Positions 18,592-41,692 of a DNA stretch of 64,000 nucleotides are shown piece by piece. Every line of letters starts with the position of its first letter. Position 1 is the stretch's first letter. The position numbers were made by a program, and so were the translations under genes. This stretch comes from Leptospira sanjuanensis (GTDB lineage: Bacteria > Spirochaetota > Leptospiria > Leptospirales > Leptospiraceae): assembly GCF_022267375.1 (NCBI RefSeq), contig NZ_JAIZBH010000001.1, positions 1,840,001-1,904,000 on the forward strand. The letters are read 5' to 3'. The notes below the pieces were generated by a model. It made no database searches. It was not told where the DNA came from and saw only the letters and a program-made list of their open reading frames with translations.

Positions 18592-19362
18592 AAAGAGTTC
18601 CGATTCTTCCAGTCGGGCCAAAAGAAACGCGACGGCGGTTTCGGTCCGCAAAACACGGCTGGAAAGGTGAAGGGTTTGAAATCCTTTTTCTTTCCAAAAA
18701 TCGATTTCACTTTTGATAAAACCGCTTTCCGGGCCGATAGCCGCCAAAATTTTCAAGGGAGAATCCATTCGAAATTCTGCATGCGATTTTTTTTCGCGAA
18801 TGATTCTCGACGGAGAATCTCCTTTTCGATCTAAAATCCAACGAAGTCCGAAACCGCTTTCCGCGGAAAGAGTTTCTTCTAAAACAGCGTCCGCTCGTTT
18901 TTCGAAATCCCAGCGAACCTTCGGCAGAAAGATATTTTTTCCTTGTTCCATCCCTTCCACAAGTTCCGATTCGATTTCGTTTCGATTCCAAATCGGGGAG
19001 GTTCGATATTCTTTTCTGGCGTTCTTACTCAGAAAGAAGCGGATTGTCGCCACACCCCAGGTTCCGGCCAACTGGAGAATCTTTCGAACCGTCGGGGGAC
19101 GGTTGACCGCGATTAAAAGATGCACTTCCGGAAAACGAGGTTTCGGAATCAGAATCGGTTTGTACGTTCCGGTCAATGCCTTGGGTCCGATTTCTTCGAT
19201 CTTAAGTAAACCCAGGCTTTTGTCTAAGAGTCCCGTTTTCAGACGGTCTCCCGATCGTTTATTCAGAATTTTGAATATATGTTCGGTGCGTTGCGGATCG
19301 TTGATGGAAAAACGGTTCGAGTTTCCGATTCTCCATTCTTCTTTGCAGATTAAAAGATTCAA
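18580..19362 (-). CDS. rsmE: 16S rRNA m3U1498 methyltransferase RsmE
   Basis: A 260-residue SPOUT-class methyltransferase. It has an N-terminal PUA-like part with HIFKILNKRSGDRLKTG, then the SPOUT core ending in the RsmE signature AIGPESGFIKSEIDFW and LSSRVLRTETAVAFLLARL, which form the trefoil-knot SAM site. RsmE methylates U1498 (E. coli numbering) of 16S rRNA in the assembled small subunit. The family usually reads GPEGG; here it is GPESG. It overlaps the convergent barrel gene by 12 bp. Confidence 0.9.
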   Translation of the reverse strand: MNLLICKEEWRIGNSNRFSINDPQRTEHIFKILNKRSGDRLKTGLLDKSLGLLKIEEIGPKALTGTYKPILIPKPRFPEVHLLIAVNRPPTVRKILQLAGTWGVATIRFFLSKNARKEYRTSPIWNRNEIESELVEGMEQGKNIFLPKVRWDFEKRADAVLEETLSAESGFGLRWILDRKGDSPSRIIREKKSHAEFRMDSPLKILAAIGPESGFIKSEIDFWKEKGFQTLHLSSRVLRTETAVAFLLARLEESELFLER

Positions 19363-19377
19363 GGGAAGAGGACGCGC

Positions 19378-19869
<492 letters not shown>

Positions 19870-19872
19870 TTT

Positions 19873-20715
<843 letters not shown>

Positions 20716-20786
20716 GTAAGCGGATATTTGAATTTTACTTATCAGACGTATATAAATCATACGCTGGTCGTAAAATCCTATGTGTA

Positions 20787-20814
20787 TTATCGGGAATAAT
20801 AGACTCCAGATTGA
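20787..20814 (-). promoter_or_regulatory. Sigma-28 (FliA)-like promoter
   Basis: On the minus strand the sequence reads TCAA (20814-20811), 16 bases, then CCCGATAA (20794-20787). The known sigma-28 consensus is TAAA-N15-GCCGATAA, so there is one mismatch in each box. Transcription would start near 20780 and give a leader of about 80 bases before the coiling-protein candidate. Found by eye only. Confidence 0.4.
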
Positions 20815-20848
20815 ATGAATGCACCACTTTTTATTCAAAAATCCGATA

Positions 20849-22147
<1,299 letters not shown>

Positions 22148-22151
22148 AGTG

Positions 22152-22157
22152 TATAAT
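22152..22157 (+). promoter_or_regulatory. Possible -10 element upstream of fliN
   Basis: A perfect TATAAT preceded by TG one base upstream (GTGTATAATACC, extended -10 type) sits 87 bases before the fliN ATG. No good -35 is seen at the usual distance. It is close to the start of the divergent ATPase gene. Confidence 0.35.
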
Positions 22158-22243
22158 ACCTCGTTTGAAACTGAAAATACTGTTGTAGGAATCTAGGATT
22201 CTGTCGATTTCTTTACTATCGGATTCGTAAAGGAGAAGGAAAA

Positions 22244-22762
22244 ATGGGAGAAGGGTCACTCTCACAGGAAGATATAGACGCCCTTTTGACGGGCGGAGGC
22301 GGTGACGCCGCACCTGGAGCCGGAAGCGGATCCGATTTTAATCTCAGTGGAGAATTGGATTCTCTGTTGGGCGGAGGAGGCGATGCTCCCGGAGGCGGAG
22401 GGGGCGGATCGGATGCGCCTTCCTTTGCGGATATTTCCGCGGCGCTTGGACCTTCTTCGACCCCTGCACCTTCCGCGCCAAGACCGGCTTCTCGTCAAGC
22501 TTCGCCGTCTCAATCCACGAACTTAAACTTACTGATGGACGTAAACCTGGCTCTTACGGTGGAGTTGGGAAGAACCAATATGTTTATCAAGGACGTAAAC
22601 GGTCTGAACGAGGGTGTTGTCGTAGAATTGGATAAGAATGTCGGCGAAGATTTAGATATTCTTGCCAACGGCCGCTTGGTCGGAAGAGGTAAGCTCGTCG
22701 CGATGGACGATTTTTACGGGATTCAAATTACGGAGATCGTGGAACAAAGCAGAAGACTTTGA
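22244..22762 (+). CDS. fliN: Flagellar motor switch protein FliN (FliY-like N-terminus)
   Basis: A 172-residue protein of the cytoplasmic C-ring. The C-terminal SpoA domain (about 95-170: MDVNLALTVELGRTNMFIKD ... GEDLDILANGRLVGRGKLV) is typical FliN. The N-terminus SLSQEDIDALL (5-15) copies the CheY-P-binding motif of FliM/FliY, followed by a Gly/Ala/Pro-rich linker of about 70 residues. No CheC phosphatase domain is present, unlike Bacillus FliY. TAAAGGAGAAGG precedes the ATG. FliM is encoded separately at 29835, so the switch genes are dispersed. Confidence 0.92.
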   Translation: MGEGSLSQEDIDALLTGGGGDAAPGAGSGSDFNLSGELDSLLGGGGDAPGGGGGGSDAPSFADISAALGPSSTPAPSAPRPASRQASPSQSTNLNLLMDVNLALTVELGRTNMFIKDVNGLNEGVVVELDKNVGEDLDILANGRLVGRGKLVAMDDFYGIQITEIVEQSRRL

Positions 22763-22763
22763 T

Positions 22764-22891
22764 TTGTATGAGTTTCCACATCCAATCGAATATCGAACGA
22801 ATTCGTCGTAATCAGAAATTCGTATGAGTTCCCACAAATTTGGAAAATTCCGTGACTTCTACTCCTCTCCGTTTTTGTATGAGTTCCCACA
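22764..22891 (-). repeat. Three spaced copies of the GTGGGAACTC repeat (inverted)
   Basis: Plus-strand cores are TTGTATGAGTTTCCACA (22764-22780), TCGTATGAGTTCCCACA (22820-22836 region) and TTGTATGAGTTCCCACA (22875-22891). These are reverse complements of the core at 4881-4897 and are 55-56 bases apart. The cluster fills the gap between the convergent fliN and SPFH genes, so it may lie in the 3' untranslated parts of both transcripts. Confidence 0.7.
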
Positions 22892-22939
22892 CGGAGATTC
22901 GTCATACGACAAAATCTCCGTGCTTCGACAAATCGAATC

Positions 22940-23872
<933 letters not shown>

Positions 23873-23873
23873 C

Positions 23874-24821
<948 letters not shown>

Positions 24822-24856
24822 AGTATCTCCTTTTTATTTTTTATTTCAGAATGAAT

Positions 24857-25321
<465 letters not shown>

Positions 25322-25338
25322 GAAAGACGCATTCTCCC

Positions 25339-25369
<31 letters not shown>

Positions 25370-25370
25370 G

Positions 25371-25406
<36 letters not shown>

Positions 25407-25431
25407 CGGACGGAACTATCCAGAGAAAGGC

Positions 25432-25872
25432 ATGAAAAAGAAACTTCTTCTCGGATTCGTTTTAGCGCTCTTCCTCCTGCAATTCCTACCTTTAAACCCT
25501 CCCGGTGGAGACAATCGAGAGGAGATCGAAACCTCCGACGAAGTCAAAAAAATATTGAGGAAATCCTGTTACGACTGTCACTCCGATCTGACGGTCTGGC
25601 CTTGGTATTCCAAAATTTTTCCGGTCAATGCGTATCTCTATCATCATGTGGAAGAAGGAAAAGCGGAACTTAATTTTTCGCAGTGGAAGACTTTGACGAA
25701 AAAGGAAAAATCCACAAGAGGCGATTCGATTTTGGAAACCCTCGAAGAAGGAGAAATGCCTCCGGCGGATTACGTGCTTTTTCATCCATCCGCAAAAATC
25801 TCCCCGGAAGAATTGGACGTTTTGAAAAACTGGATTCAAGACCTGGAAGAAGAGTATCAGAAAGAAGAATGA
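25432..25872 (+). CDS. Haem-binding domain (CxxCH) protein
   Basis: A 146-residue protein with an N-terminal hydrophobic segment (LLLGFVLALFLLQFLPL) and one c-type haem motif CYDCH (46-50) in the context RKSCYDCHSDLTVWPWYSKIFPVNAYLYHHV, typical of the Haem_bd family. The MPP of GEMPPADYVLFHP probably supplies the distal Met ligand. It is likely a periplasmic monohaem protein; the redox partner is unknown. AGAAAGG precedes the ATG. It is 22 bases upstream of argH on the same strand. Confidence 0.8.
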   Translation: MKKKLLLGFVLALFLLQFLPLNPPGGDNREEIETSDEVKKILRKSCYDCHSDLTVWPWYSKIFPVNAYLYHHVEEGKAELNFSQWKTLTKKEKSTRGDSILETLEEGEMPPADYVLFHPSAKISPEELDVLKNWIQDLEEEYQKEE

Positions 25873-25894
25873 AAAATAATCTGGCAAAGACGTT

Positions 25895-28175
<2,281 letters not shown>

Positions 28176-28179
<4 letters not shown>

Positions 28180-28805
28180 GCGCCGCGCCGAACAAAGCTC
28201 AGGCGGGATTGTATCTCGCCGTGGTTCAGGAACTGGCGAGTTATTCCGCCGGTTCCAGCACGAGCCGCATCCTGGACCGCTTGTCTTTGCTTCCTGCGCA
28301 CGATCAGGATTCGAGAACCGCCGTCTTGGAAACGAGCGCAGGGAAGAATCTTCCGGATCGTTTGGTGGGAATTCTGAAACTTTTTCGGATCATCCATTCC
28401 AAACGTCAGGAAGTGCATTCCTTTTACGAAACGGCGATGTCGAAATACGGAACGATCAATTCCCTCACTGCAAAACGAAGACCGACCGACGACGAAGCCA
28501 AGATCAAACAGATTCTGACGGATTATATTCTAAAAATTGAATCTTTTTTCGAAAAGAACGATATCGGGGACGAAGCGCTCATCAAGGAGATCAATCGGTT
28601 TCTGACGGAGCTCGAATCCTTCAATTTGTTAAACGAAGACAACCTTTCCTCGTTGATTCTTTCCTCGAAGGCGATCTCTCTGATTCAACCTCCGATGGAA
28701 AAGCTTATTTCCTGTTACGACGACTATGAAAAAGTGGAGCCGATCCTCAAACGATTGATCCGAATTGCGGAAATGCTCATAGAAGACGCCAAATCTCCGG
28801 GGTAA
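28176..28805 (+). CDS. Hypothetical helical cytoplasmic protein
   Basis: A 209-residue protein without signal peptide or membrane helix. It is predominantly helical and acidic in the second half (IKQILTDYILKIESFFEKNDIGDEAL cut here as an impression, about 110-140). No recognised motif. It starts with an ATGA overlap on the cyclophilin gene and is 52 bases before the next gene, within a transcript that ends in fliM. A flagellar or general role cannot be told. Confidence 0.55.
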
Positions 28806-28857
28806 AAAACCGTATTTTTTCGCGGCTTTTGGGAGAAATTGCCGAAAATAAACCAGA

Positions 28858-30860
<2,003 letters not shown>

Positions 30861-30870
30861 GAGAACGCAT

Positions 30871-30897
30871 AAAAAAAGCGGTTTAACGCCGCCTTTT
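30871..30897 (+). terminator. Rho-independent terminator after fliM
   Basis: A7, GCGG (30878-30881), 7-nt loop, CCGC (30889-30892), one extra C, then T4. It can also pair outward through the A and T runs, and may serve the minus-strand ferredoxin gene ending at 30954 on the other side. Confidence 0.65.
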
Positions 30898-30953
30898 AAA
30901 ATTCGAAGAAGGCTTCTTGCGGGAAGCCGCTCGACCAGGTTAGGATTTGGAAA

Positions 30954-31175
<222 letters not shown>

Positions 31176-31419
31176 AGGCCTCGATTCTCCTGGGTTGGTT
31201 CTCCCGGTCGCTTAAAAAACAGGTTCCAAGATCAATTTTCTAATCACTACTTAGACGGCAAGTCCTTTTCTTAGGTTCTTCCTTTAGGAAAAGCGTCGTT
31301 TGAGTCCGTTTCGGTAGAATTCGGGATACTAGATTATGGAAAACAGGGAAAACTGTGGACTTGAAATAAATTTCATGCTACTTTGCCCGGAATAGAATTT
31401 GTAAATGGGAGAACCCGAA

Positions 31420-32349
<930 letters not shown>

Positions 32350-32374
32350 ATTTAACATTTAAACCGTTTGATTC

Positions 32375-32416
32375 AAAACCCCCGGCCTTGCTGTTCAACG
32401 AAGTCGGGGGTTTTTT
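32375..32416 (+). terminator. Rho-independent terminator after the FecR lipoprotein gene
   Basis: AAAACCCCCG (32375-32384) pairs with CGGGGGTTTT (32405-32414), followed by further T residues. The loop is 20 bases. It starts 26 bases after the stop codon. Confidence 0.85.
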
Positions 32417-32610
32417 GTGATTCTCGGCTTGATTCGAATTTCTTTTTTACATTGAAGTGGCAACCACAATGTTAATACTCTTCGGTAAAAGAGTACCCTT
32501 AAATTCTTTGAGATTCTATCCGCCTGTTCGACAAATCAGTGAATTTTATTTGAAAAAAAGACTCTTCTCAAAAAACTGTATTTAAATTTTAAAGTATTCT
32601 AAAGGAATCT

Positions 32611-33237
32611 ATGAAACAAATCATCTCCATTTTGGCCTTAATAGGCACGCTCGGTTGTGTGTCGTTACCTGAATCGCTTAAAAAGAAGGCATCTGCCGAT
32701 CAGTCTATCCTCGCGGTTTCTATTTCATTACAAGCTCCGATTGCATTTTTTTCAAAGGATGCATCTGACGTTTTATTCGTAAAATTGGCGAATCCGAAGG
32801 ACAAAAAGTCCGTTGCAAAGATTATTCCAAGCAATTTTTCTGCAGATGGTTACGTTTATCTAGTCAATGCCGAACCGGGTACATATACTGTGATCTTGGC
32901 AGGCGCTGAAAAACAAAATCAAAATGATACTCCCGTAATTCACTATTTAAACAACGAAACAATTGAAAAAATCAAAATCAACGTGAATAAGAACGAATTA
33001 GTTTATGGTGGTAAGTTCACTTTAAATTCTAGCCAAGAAGATACTGCCTGGGGAAGAGTTGATAAAACGAATCGTGATCGAATGTTAACCTCAAGCAGCG
33101 GAGGTGATTTTTCTAGAGCTTTATTATACGCTTCTTGGCTAGATAAAGCCGAGTTGAACGATGAAGGAAAACAAAGTTTCTTAGCAAAAGCAAAAGAGAT
33201 TTTCGCCGAGTCCGAGTGGGCTTCTATAGTTAAATAA
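32611..33237 (+). CDS. AT-rich small lipoprotein of unknown function
   Basis: A 208-residue predicted lipoprotein (signal MKQIISILALIGTLGC, Cys16). The mature part has beta-strands resembling a carboxypeptidase-regulatory or DUF2846-like sandwich by pattern (YVYLVNAEPGTYTVILAG) and a C-terminal helical part. AAAGGA lies 6 bases before the ATG. Base composition is visibly more AT-rich than its neighbours, as is the 260-bp region upstream, which suggests later acquisition. Isolated gene with hairpins after the stop. Confidence 0.65.
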   Translation: MKQIISILALIGTLGCVSLPESLKKKASADQSILAVSISLQAPIAFFSKDASDVLFVKLANPKDKKSVAKIIPSNFSADGYVYLVNAEPGTYTVILAGAEKQNQNDTPVIHYLNNETIEKIKINVNKNELVYGGKFTLNSSQEDTAWGRVDKTNRDRMLTSSSGGDFSRALLYASWLDKAELNDEGKQSFLAKAKEIFAESEWASIVK

Positions 33238-33246
33238 CTTTTTGAA

Positions 33247-33303
33247 ACCGAGTGCAAAAGAGATTTTTGTACTCGGTTGAATTTTGTCGGAACTCCGACA
33301 AAA
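33247..33303. terminator. Two adjacent hairpins between convergent genes
   Basis: Hairpin 1: ACCGAGT-g-CAAAA (33247-33259) pairs with TTTTG-t-ACTCGGT (33265-33277), 12 bp with one mismatch. Hairpin 2: TTTTGTCGG (33282-33290), AACT loop, CCGACAAAA (33295-33303), a perfect 9-bp palindrome ending in an A/T tract on either strand. The second contains GTCGGAACTC, a variant of the interspersed GTGGGAACTC core. Both sit between the convergent lipoprotein and SemiSWEET genes and probably terminate both. Confidence 0.6.
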
Positions 33304-33305
33304 CC

Positions 33306-33572
<267 letters not shown>

Positions 33573-33590
33573 GTCGGTTTAAAAATCCGT

Positions 33591-33992
<402 letters not shown>

Positions 33993-34088
33993 GAATAGTT
34001 CCTTGATGACCAGACTTTTCGATCTCTCCACAGCGAAAATTCTTTTTCCCAAATCCGAGTCCGTATCAAAGTCCCAAAGAGGGGTGGA

Positions 34089-35906
<1,818 letters not shown>

Positions 35907-35911
35907 AGCCG

Positions 35912-37183
35912 TTAAGCGGGACTTTCGATCTTATATACTTTTACGGCCTGCGACTTTCCTTTTACCTTGACCTCGTCCAAAAATTCATGTTGAAATCGGT
36001 CCTTGTCTTTGAGCGATGCGATCGTGACTTCGCTCGCGATGATCGAACATTTGAATTCTTTCGTTAAACCTTCTACTCTGGAAGCCAAGTTCACGCTGTC
36101 TCCGATCACAGTTCCTTCCATGCGGTTTTCGTGCCCGATGATTCCGAGCATCAGATGTCCCGTATGAATACCGATTCCGATATCGATCGGATCCTGATTC
36201 TTTTCCTTTCGAAGTTCGTTGAATCGACGTAAGGCGCGCATCATAGCGAGAGAAGCTTCCACTGCGTCCTCGGCTCGCGAAGGAAAGATCGCCATGATCG
36301 CGTCTCCGATAAACTTATCGATAAACCCGTGGTGCTCTTTGATGACGGGCGCGATCATTCCCAAGTAATCGTTGATAAATCGAAAGTTTTCATTCGGCGT
36401 CATCGTTTCCGAAAGAGTCGTAAAACCACGAATGTCCGAGAACATAACGGTCATAAGACCTTCGGTTTGATCGGCAAGCTGCGTTTCCAGAATCGATCGT
36501 TTGCTCAAAAGAGAAAGGAGTTCTTTCGGAACGAAACGACTGTAAGCTTCGGATAATTGCTGCTGCGTATGATAGGCCGCGGCGTTTTCGATCGCGACCG
36601 CGATCTGATTTCCTACGATGCTCAAAATCATTTCGTCCAAAAGTTTGAACGCGTTGATTTCCGCGCTTTCCACTGCAAAGACGCCGAGCAACTTTTCCTT
36701 TACGAGAAGCGGAATCGCGATCTGACTCTTTGCGTCCTTTAATCCGGGAAGTTCGATTTTCTTTTCTTCCATTCCCAAAGATTGTCCGACCTGACCCGCA
36801 TAGCGCATCTGCGTGCTGATTCCGACCATTCGCATGATCTTTCTTTTTTTTGCGACGACTCCGATCACACCTTTGCCGAATTCTACGGTAGCCCCGATTC
36901 CGCCTTCTTCGTAACCGCGGCTTGCTACCACCTTGAGAATTTCGGAATTTTCTTCGACCATCAGAATCATTGCGTGTTTGAACCCGAAAACCTCGTCCAT
37001 AACTTTCATGATTCGTTCAAAAATTAGATCCAAATCCAGAGTGTTGAGGATTTCGGAGGAGATCGATTGAATGATCTCCACTTCTCTGGTTTTCCGGTTC
37101 AGCTTCTGGTTGAGTTCTTCGATTCCTTTTTGGTTCTCGACAAACTGCTTTTTGAAGTCTTCGATTTCCTGTTCGTTCGGCAC
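35912..37183 (-). CDS. GAF-domain class III adenylate cyclase
   Basis: A 423-residue soluble cyclase. A short N-terminal coiled coil (EIEDFKKQFVENQKGIEELN) precedes a GAF domain (about 45-205) and the class III catalytic domain (about 240-400). Metal-binding Asp are in MFSDIRGFTTLSE and FIGDAIMAIFP; the Lys in FIDKFIGD and Asp in GTVIGDSVNLASRVEG fit ATP specificity, and the transition-state Asn/Arg are present in the latter. The GAF domain should sense a small ligand or redox state. It starts one base after two PNPOx-fold genes, so all three are one operon. Confidence 0.88.
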   Translation of the reverse strand: MPNEQEIEDFKKQFVENQKGIEELNQKLNRKTREVEIIQSISSEILNTLDLDLIFERIMKVMDEVFGFKHAMILMVEENSEILKVVASRGYEEGGIGATVEFGKGVIGVVAKKRKIMRMVGISTQMRYAGQVGQSLGMEEKKIELPGLKDAKSQIAIPLLVKEKLLGVFAVESAEINAFKLLDEMILSIVGNQIAVAIENAAAYHTQQQLSEAYSRFVPKELLSLLSKRSILETQLADQTEGLMTVMFSDIRGFTTLSETMTPNENFRFINDYLGMIAPVIKEHHGFIDKFIGDAIMAIFPSRAEDAVEASLAMMRALRRFNELRKEKNQDPIDIGIGIHTGHLMLGIIGHENRMEGTVIGDSVNLASRVEGLTKEFKCSIIASEVTIASLKDKDRFQHEFLDEVKVKGKSQAVKVYKIESPA

Positions 37184-37184
37184 G

Positions 37185-37589
37185 TTATGCTTCCTTCGCT
37201 TCCGAAAGAATTCTCGCGGAGCGTACCTCGAATATATCGGCCGCCTTCAACTTGAACACTTCGCTCATCCCCGACATGGATGCGATCGCTTCCAACTGCA
37301 TTTCCATCGCGTCGAACAAATCGCCTTCGGTTTCGGTTCTTTGGTAGTAGATCTCTAAAATCCATGGTTCGAGGGTTTCGGGATTCAAAACCTGCAACAT
37401 TGCGTAACGGTTTTCCACGGAATTGATATGCGTTTTCCCGAAAAATTGATTCGAGATCGCCACATGAGAAGAATCCACCTGATAGACTTGGCTTACGATG
37501 GTTGCGTTCGGAATCCCTTCCTTGGAAGAAGTTACCATGATGCTAGGAACGATTCCTTGAAGACAGGGTTGTAGTGTTTCCGGTATCAT
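37185..37589 (-). CDS. Pyridoxamine 5'-phosphate oxidase-fold protein (second of pair)
   Basis: A 134-residue split-barrel flavin-binding-type protein (LQGIVPSIMVTSSKEGIPNATIVSQVYQVDSSHVAIS in pieces at 9-45, then FFGKTHINSVENRYAML). The family binds FMN, F420 or haem, but the cofactor residues cannot be read safely. It overlaps the preceding PNPOx gene by ATGA and ends one base before the cyclase gene. It may supply a redox or ligand signal to the GAF domain (inference). Confidence 0.75.
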   Translation of the reverse strand: MIPETLQPCLQGIVPSIMVTSSKEGIPNATIVSQVYQVDSSHVAISNQFFGKTHINSVENRYAMLQVLNPETLEPWILEIYYQRTETEGDLFDAMEMQLEAIASMSGMSEVFKLKAADIFEVRSARILSEAKEA

Positions 37590-38050
37590 TTCAGTTTTTC
37601 CCCCGCTTTGGCTCCGGGCGATTGGTCGAAAAGTTCCGACAATTCGAATGTGATTGCGGTTGCGGGTTTAAGAATGTATTTTCCCCAGCCTTCCCCCGCC
37701 TTTGGTCCGAAGAACATCGCACTCGTTTCCGAGCCGGCGTTTCGAACGGCGGTCATGAGTTCGTAATCGGAGTCCACGCATTCGCTTTTACGGATTACGT
37801 TTCCTTTGAATTGTCTGGTTTGAAAGGAAGACATGTGTGCGACCGTAACGGCGATTTGTCCGTTGTCCTCTATGTCTTTCAGACATTGTGATACGACGAC
37901 GTTCGGAATCAGAACGGTCATTTGTTTCTGATTTTCTTCGAGTCGAATTCCGAATCCTCTTGCGAAATGCGGTCTTCGTTCTCCATCTCGCGTCGCTACG
38001 CTGATGGATAAGGGGCCGATGAGATCGCCCATATCTTCTTGAGATAACAT
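37586..38050 (-). CDS. Pyridoxamine 5'-phosphate oxidase-fold protein (first of pair)
   Basis: A 154-residue split-barrel protein (GPLSISVATRDGERRPHFARGFGIRL, VTVLIPNVVVSQCLKDIEDNGQIAVTVAHMS in part), with SFQTRQFKGNVI as the second strand pair. It belongs to the broad PNPOx-like superfamily and probably not to true PdxH, lacking the PdxH C-terminal signature. It begins the three-gene PNPOx-PNPOx-cyclase operon; the region before it is AT-rich and non-coding. Confidence 0.75.
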   Translation of the reverse strand: MLSQEDMGDLIGPLSISVATRDGERRPHFARGFGIRLEENQKQMTVLIPNVVVSQCLKDIEDNGQIAVTVAHMSSFQTRQFKGNVIRKSECVDSDYELMTAVRNAGSETSAMFFGPKAGEGWGKYILKPATAITFELSELFDQSPGAKAGEKLK

Positions 38051-38668
38051 TCTTTAATAATTTCCTCCGATGAAAAGGTGATTCACAATTCTTGGCAAAT
38101 GAAAATCTGCAAGCAGAATTGAAGATTGAAATCCCGTGACTCTGAAATTTATATTCAATAATTATAAATTACTATTTTAGATTGAATTTCTATTTTTAGG
38201 AATCCGCTCAGGATTAAATTCGAATTTTAAATTTGATCCTTGGGTTATAGTTTGGAGTTTTATAATCTTTCTGTGGAACATATTCTTTGCTCCCCGATGT
38301 TTGTTGTGTTACGCTGAGACCTCTTGTTTGGCGTTGAAAGAGGAAGGGACTAATCCGTTCTATTGCTTCGCTTTAAAAGAGAGAAGCATTCTTTTGTTTG
38401 TTCAATCGGCGGTGCCTTTGTATTCGGAAATAAAATCGAAATTGAAAGAAAATCCTAATGGAGTGAACTAAAGAAGGGCGTTTCTTTATGCAAGAATTGC
38501 GCGATCTACTTAGATTTTGAAATGTAAGAACGGCTAAAATCTGCTTTGATTTTGAAATTCTAATCAAAACCCGCTTCGACGATGTTATACAATCCGTAAT
38601 TGCTGAAATCGTCTGGGCTTAGTTTGATTGTTTTGACATTGTGCTGAAAATGAATTTCCCGTTACGAT
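38051..38668. other. AT-rich intergenic region with a possible gene remnant
   Basis: About 620 bases between the PNPOx operon and the UPF0598 gene, visibly richer in A/T than the flanks. No complete ORF with a start codon and ribosome site is seen. One plus-strand stretch (38301-38471) reads as plausible protein without an ATG and is listed separately. The promoter of the PNPOx-cyclase operon should lie near 38060-38200. Confidence 0.5.
38301..38471 (+). pseudogene. Possible small or degenerate ORF
   Basis: Frame starting TTG TTG at 38301 gives about 56 residues (LLCYAETSCLALKEEG ... SKLKENPNGVN) to a TAA at 38469-38471. The peptide has convincing amphipathic, Lys/Glu-balanced composition, but there is no in-frame ATG and no ribosome site. 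It may be a remnant of a decayed gene, a TTG-started small gene, or chance. No family recognised. Confidence 0.25.
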
Positions 38669-39144
<476 letters not shown>

Positions 39145-39154
39145 CCTTAAAATC

Positions 39155-39237
<83 letters not shown>

Positions 39238-39251
39238 CACTGTTTTGTATC

Positions 39252-39338
<87 letters not shown>

Positions 39339-39354
39339 ACGGTTTTTTCTTCCT

Positions 39355-41583
<2,229 letters not shown>

Positions 41584-41639
41584 TTGAATGCCCCCGAAGA
41601 TCGTTTCATTTTCCCTTAAAAAAACCAATGACAGAGAAA

Positions 41640-41670
<31 letters not shown>

Positions 41671-41692
41671 GTTCCGGGAATCAATCGAACAG

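Noticed and set aside
33993..34088. preQ1 riboswitch before queF
   Set aside because: The leader lacks the short hairpin and A-rich tail with a downstream pairing that preQ1-I needs.
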